Shown here: piece after piece, positions 21,983 to 22,712 of the stretch | How positions within the stretch are numbered: position 1 is the first letter of the stretch | How the letters are laid out: each line of letters opens with the position of its first letter | Origin: a virus | Length of the DNA stretch: 22,712 bases | Strand: one strand, 5' to 3' | Virus record (IMG/VR): IMGVR_UViG_3300021961_000684 | Span: 1 to 22,712 of that record | The notes under the pieces: generated by a model | The model's database searches: none | Told to the model about the DNA's origin: nothing | The model's input: the letters and a program-made list of their open reading frames with translations, nothing else | Position numbers and translations under genes: made by a program

Positions 21983-22123
21983 TAATTATCCTGTTACTGA
22001 GCAAAACACAGACAAAAGTGTGACAGCACCCCCAGATCCCAGGAGTTTTAGGCCACAAACACCCAGACAACCAGCAAAATCCCAGTCACGAGTGTGAAAA
22101 CTGGCACAGTAACAGAATAAATA
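21983..22123. repeat. Divergent 17-bp inverted repeat across the intergenic region
   Basis: The minus strand near 21999-21983 reads CAGTAACAGGATAATTA, the plus strand at 22107-22123 reads CAGTAACAGAATAAATA: 15 of 17 identical, with the first nine perfect. The 167-bp region between the flanking genes holds nothing else I can identify. Confidence 0.55.
22116..22123 (+). promoter_or_regulatory. Late-type promoter AATAAATA for the plus-strand virion gene
   Basis: Seven of eight matches to TATAAATA, ending 20 nt before the ATG at 22144, with AAGGA in the leader. Confidence 0.5.
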
Positions 22124-22143
22124 CCCTAACAAAGGATACGGGA

Positions 22144-22712
22144 ATGGCGCACACAGAAAACGGTATAATAACAGCTGAAGAAGCACGTGAGATCGCGACT
22201 GCTTATAACACAGAAGGGATCACAGAAGAGCAACTGAAAGAACGCTATCGTATCGGCTTGAAAGAAATCCAATACGCAGCAGAAAGAGGCAGCTATGGAG
22301 TGGCTCTGCTGGTACCTGGATCGCTGATGTCGGAATGGACAGCTTTGATCACTGATCAGGGTTTCCGACAGTTCCAAAACTCCACAACTCCCACAGGTGA
22401 ACGTGTGGTAACTGATCAGAGTGAAGATCAAACACTGGAAAGCGTGGAAGTAAACTGGAGCACCTTTGAGTTCACACAGACCGCGACCACACTGCAGCGA
22501 CCCGACTATATAGAACTGCTAGTACGTGTAGAGGGCTATCCATTCAGTCGTAATCTATACTATACACTCACAGGCACACTCACAGCCACTGACTTCCTAA
22601 ACAACCTAAGTGAAGGTGAGATCGCATTTGACCCTATAACGGGCGTGGGCGGCATACTGATAGAAGTAGATCCGGGTGGCAGTCGAGTGGGCAAGACCGT
22701 ACAGGCCTTGGT
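22144..22712 (+). CDS. Probable virion structural protein, partial (first 189 residues)
   Basis: The frame starts at ATG with AAGGAT 6 nt upstream and runs to the window end without a stop. It starts MAHTENGIITAEEAREIATAY, an acidic helical region (1-50), then becomes beta-rich with Thr, Ser and Gly (VEVNWSTFEFTQTATTLQ, YYTLTGTLTATDF, GEIAFDPITGVGGILIEVD). The beta part may be a bulky Calx-beta-like or other decoration domain, but I cannot name it. A late-type promoter and the composition suggest a virion or fibre protein. Its complement also has an open frame (22126-22431), which I treat as a shadow. Confidence 0.7.
   Translation, partial: MAHTENGIITAEEAREIATAYNTEGITEEQLKERYRIGLKEIQYAAERGSYGVALLVPGSLMSEWTALITDQGFRQFQNSTTPTGERVVTDQSEDQTLESVEVNWSTFEFTQTATTLQRPDYIELLVRVEGYPFSRNLYYTLTGTLTATDFLNNLSEGEIAFDPITGVGGILIEVDPGGSRVGKTVQAL

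Noticed and set aside
22126-22431. Open 101-aa frame on the minus strand
   Set aside because: It is antisense to the partial virion gene that has a promoter, a ribosome site and continuous coding to the window end; its cysteine- and serine-rich translation looks like a shadow.

Overview
The window looks like part of a tailed-phage genome, probably a T4-like myovirus from an aquatic habitat. The grounds are several consecutive tail-fibre or virion genes, a gp30-type ATP-dependent DNA ligase, many short tightly overlapping genes, and TATAAATA-type late promoters. There is no rRNA, tRNA, insertion sequence or CRISPR array that I can support. Genes are packed with 4-base ATGA overlaps, TAATG junctions and TAAAATG junctions. 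The host cannot be fixed from the sequence; the consensus sigma70 promoters only point to a bacterium.

Layout: (1) 1-4.5 kb, minus strand: an exported staphylococcal-type nuclease, a class-3 lipase followed by a translationally coupled run of an amphipathic protein, a two-helix membrane protein and a 52-residue cysteine-rich protein, plus conserved phage proteins. (2) 4.5-11.7 kb, minus strand: four large virion or tail-fibre proteins (one with a Calx-beta-like and a LamG/ConA-like domain, one with tandem ~130-residue repeats) and two small partners. (3) 11.7-12.9 kb, plus strand: a complete 5-aminolevulinate synthase, the first and rate-setting enzyme of the Shemin route to heme, standing alone and opposite to its neighbours. 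(4) 12.9-14.3 kb, minus strand: an SGNH-like hydrolase coupled to a complete ClpP protease. (5) 14.4-20.1 kb, plus strand: an HNH nuclease, an SPPY-motif methyltransferase, a ParB-like protein coupled to a second HNH protein, then an operon with DNA ligase and a short TraR/DksA-type zinc finger. Most of these units start at textbook sigma70 promoters with 17-bp spacers. (6) 20.1-22.0 kb, minus strand: small phage proteins, a lipoprotein and a degenerate SGNH-like protein in visibly GC-richer DNA. (7) 22.1 kb to the end, plus strand: the start of another probable virion gene behind a late-type promoter.

Regulation appears two-tiered. DNA-handling genes carry host-like sigma70 promoters, some overlapped by palindromes. 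Virion, nuclease and perhaps hemA transcription units carry TATAAATA-like elements 20-32 nt before the start codon. The most notable contents are the phage-borne ALA synthase, the methyltransferase/ParB-like/HNH block with shared palindromic promoters, the lipase-membrane-cysteine-rich cluster, and the structured intergenic regions at 15.9, 21.7 and 22.0 kb.
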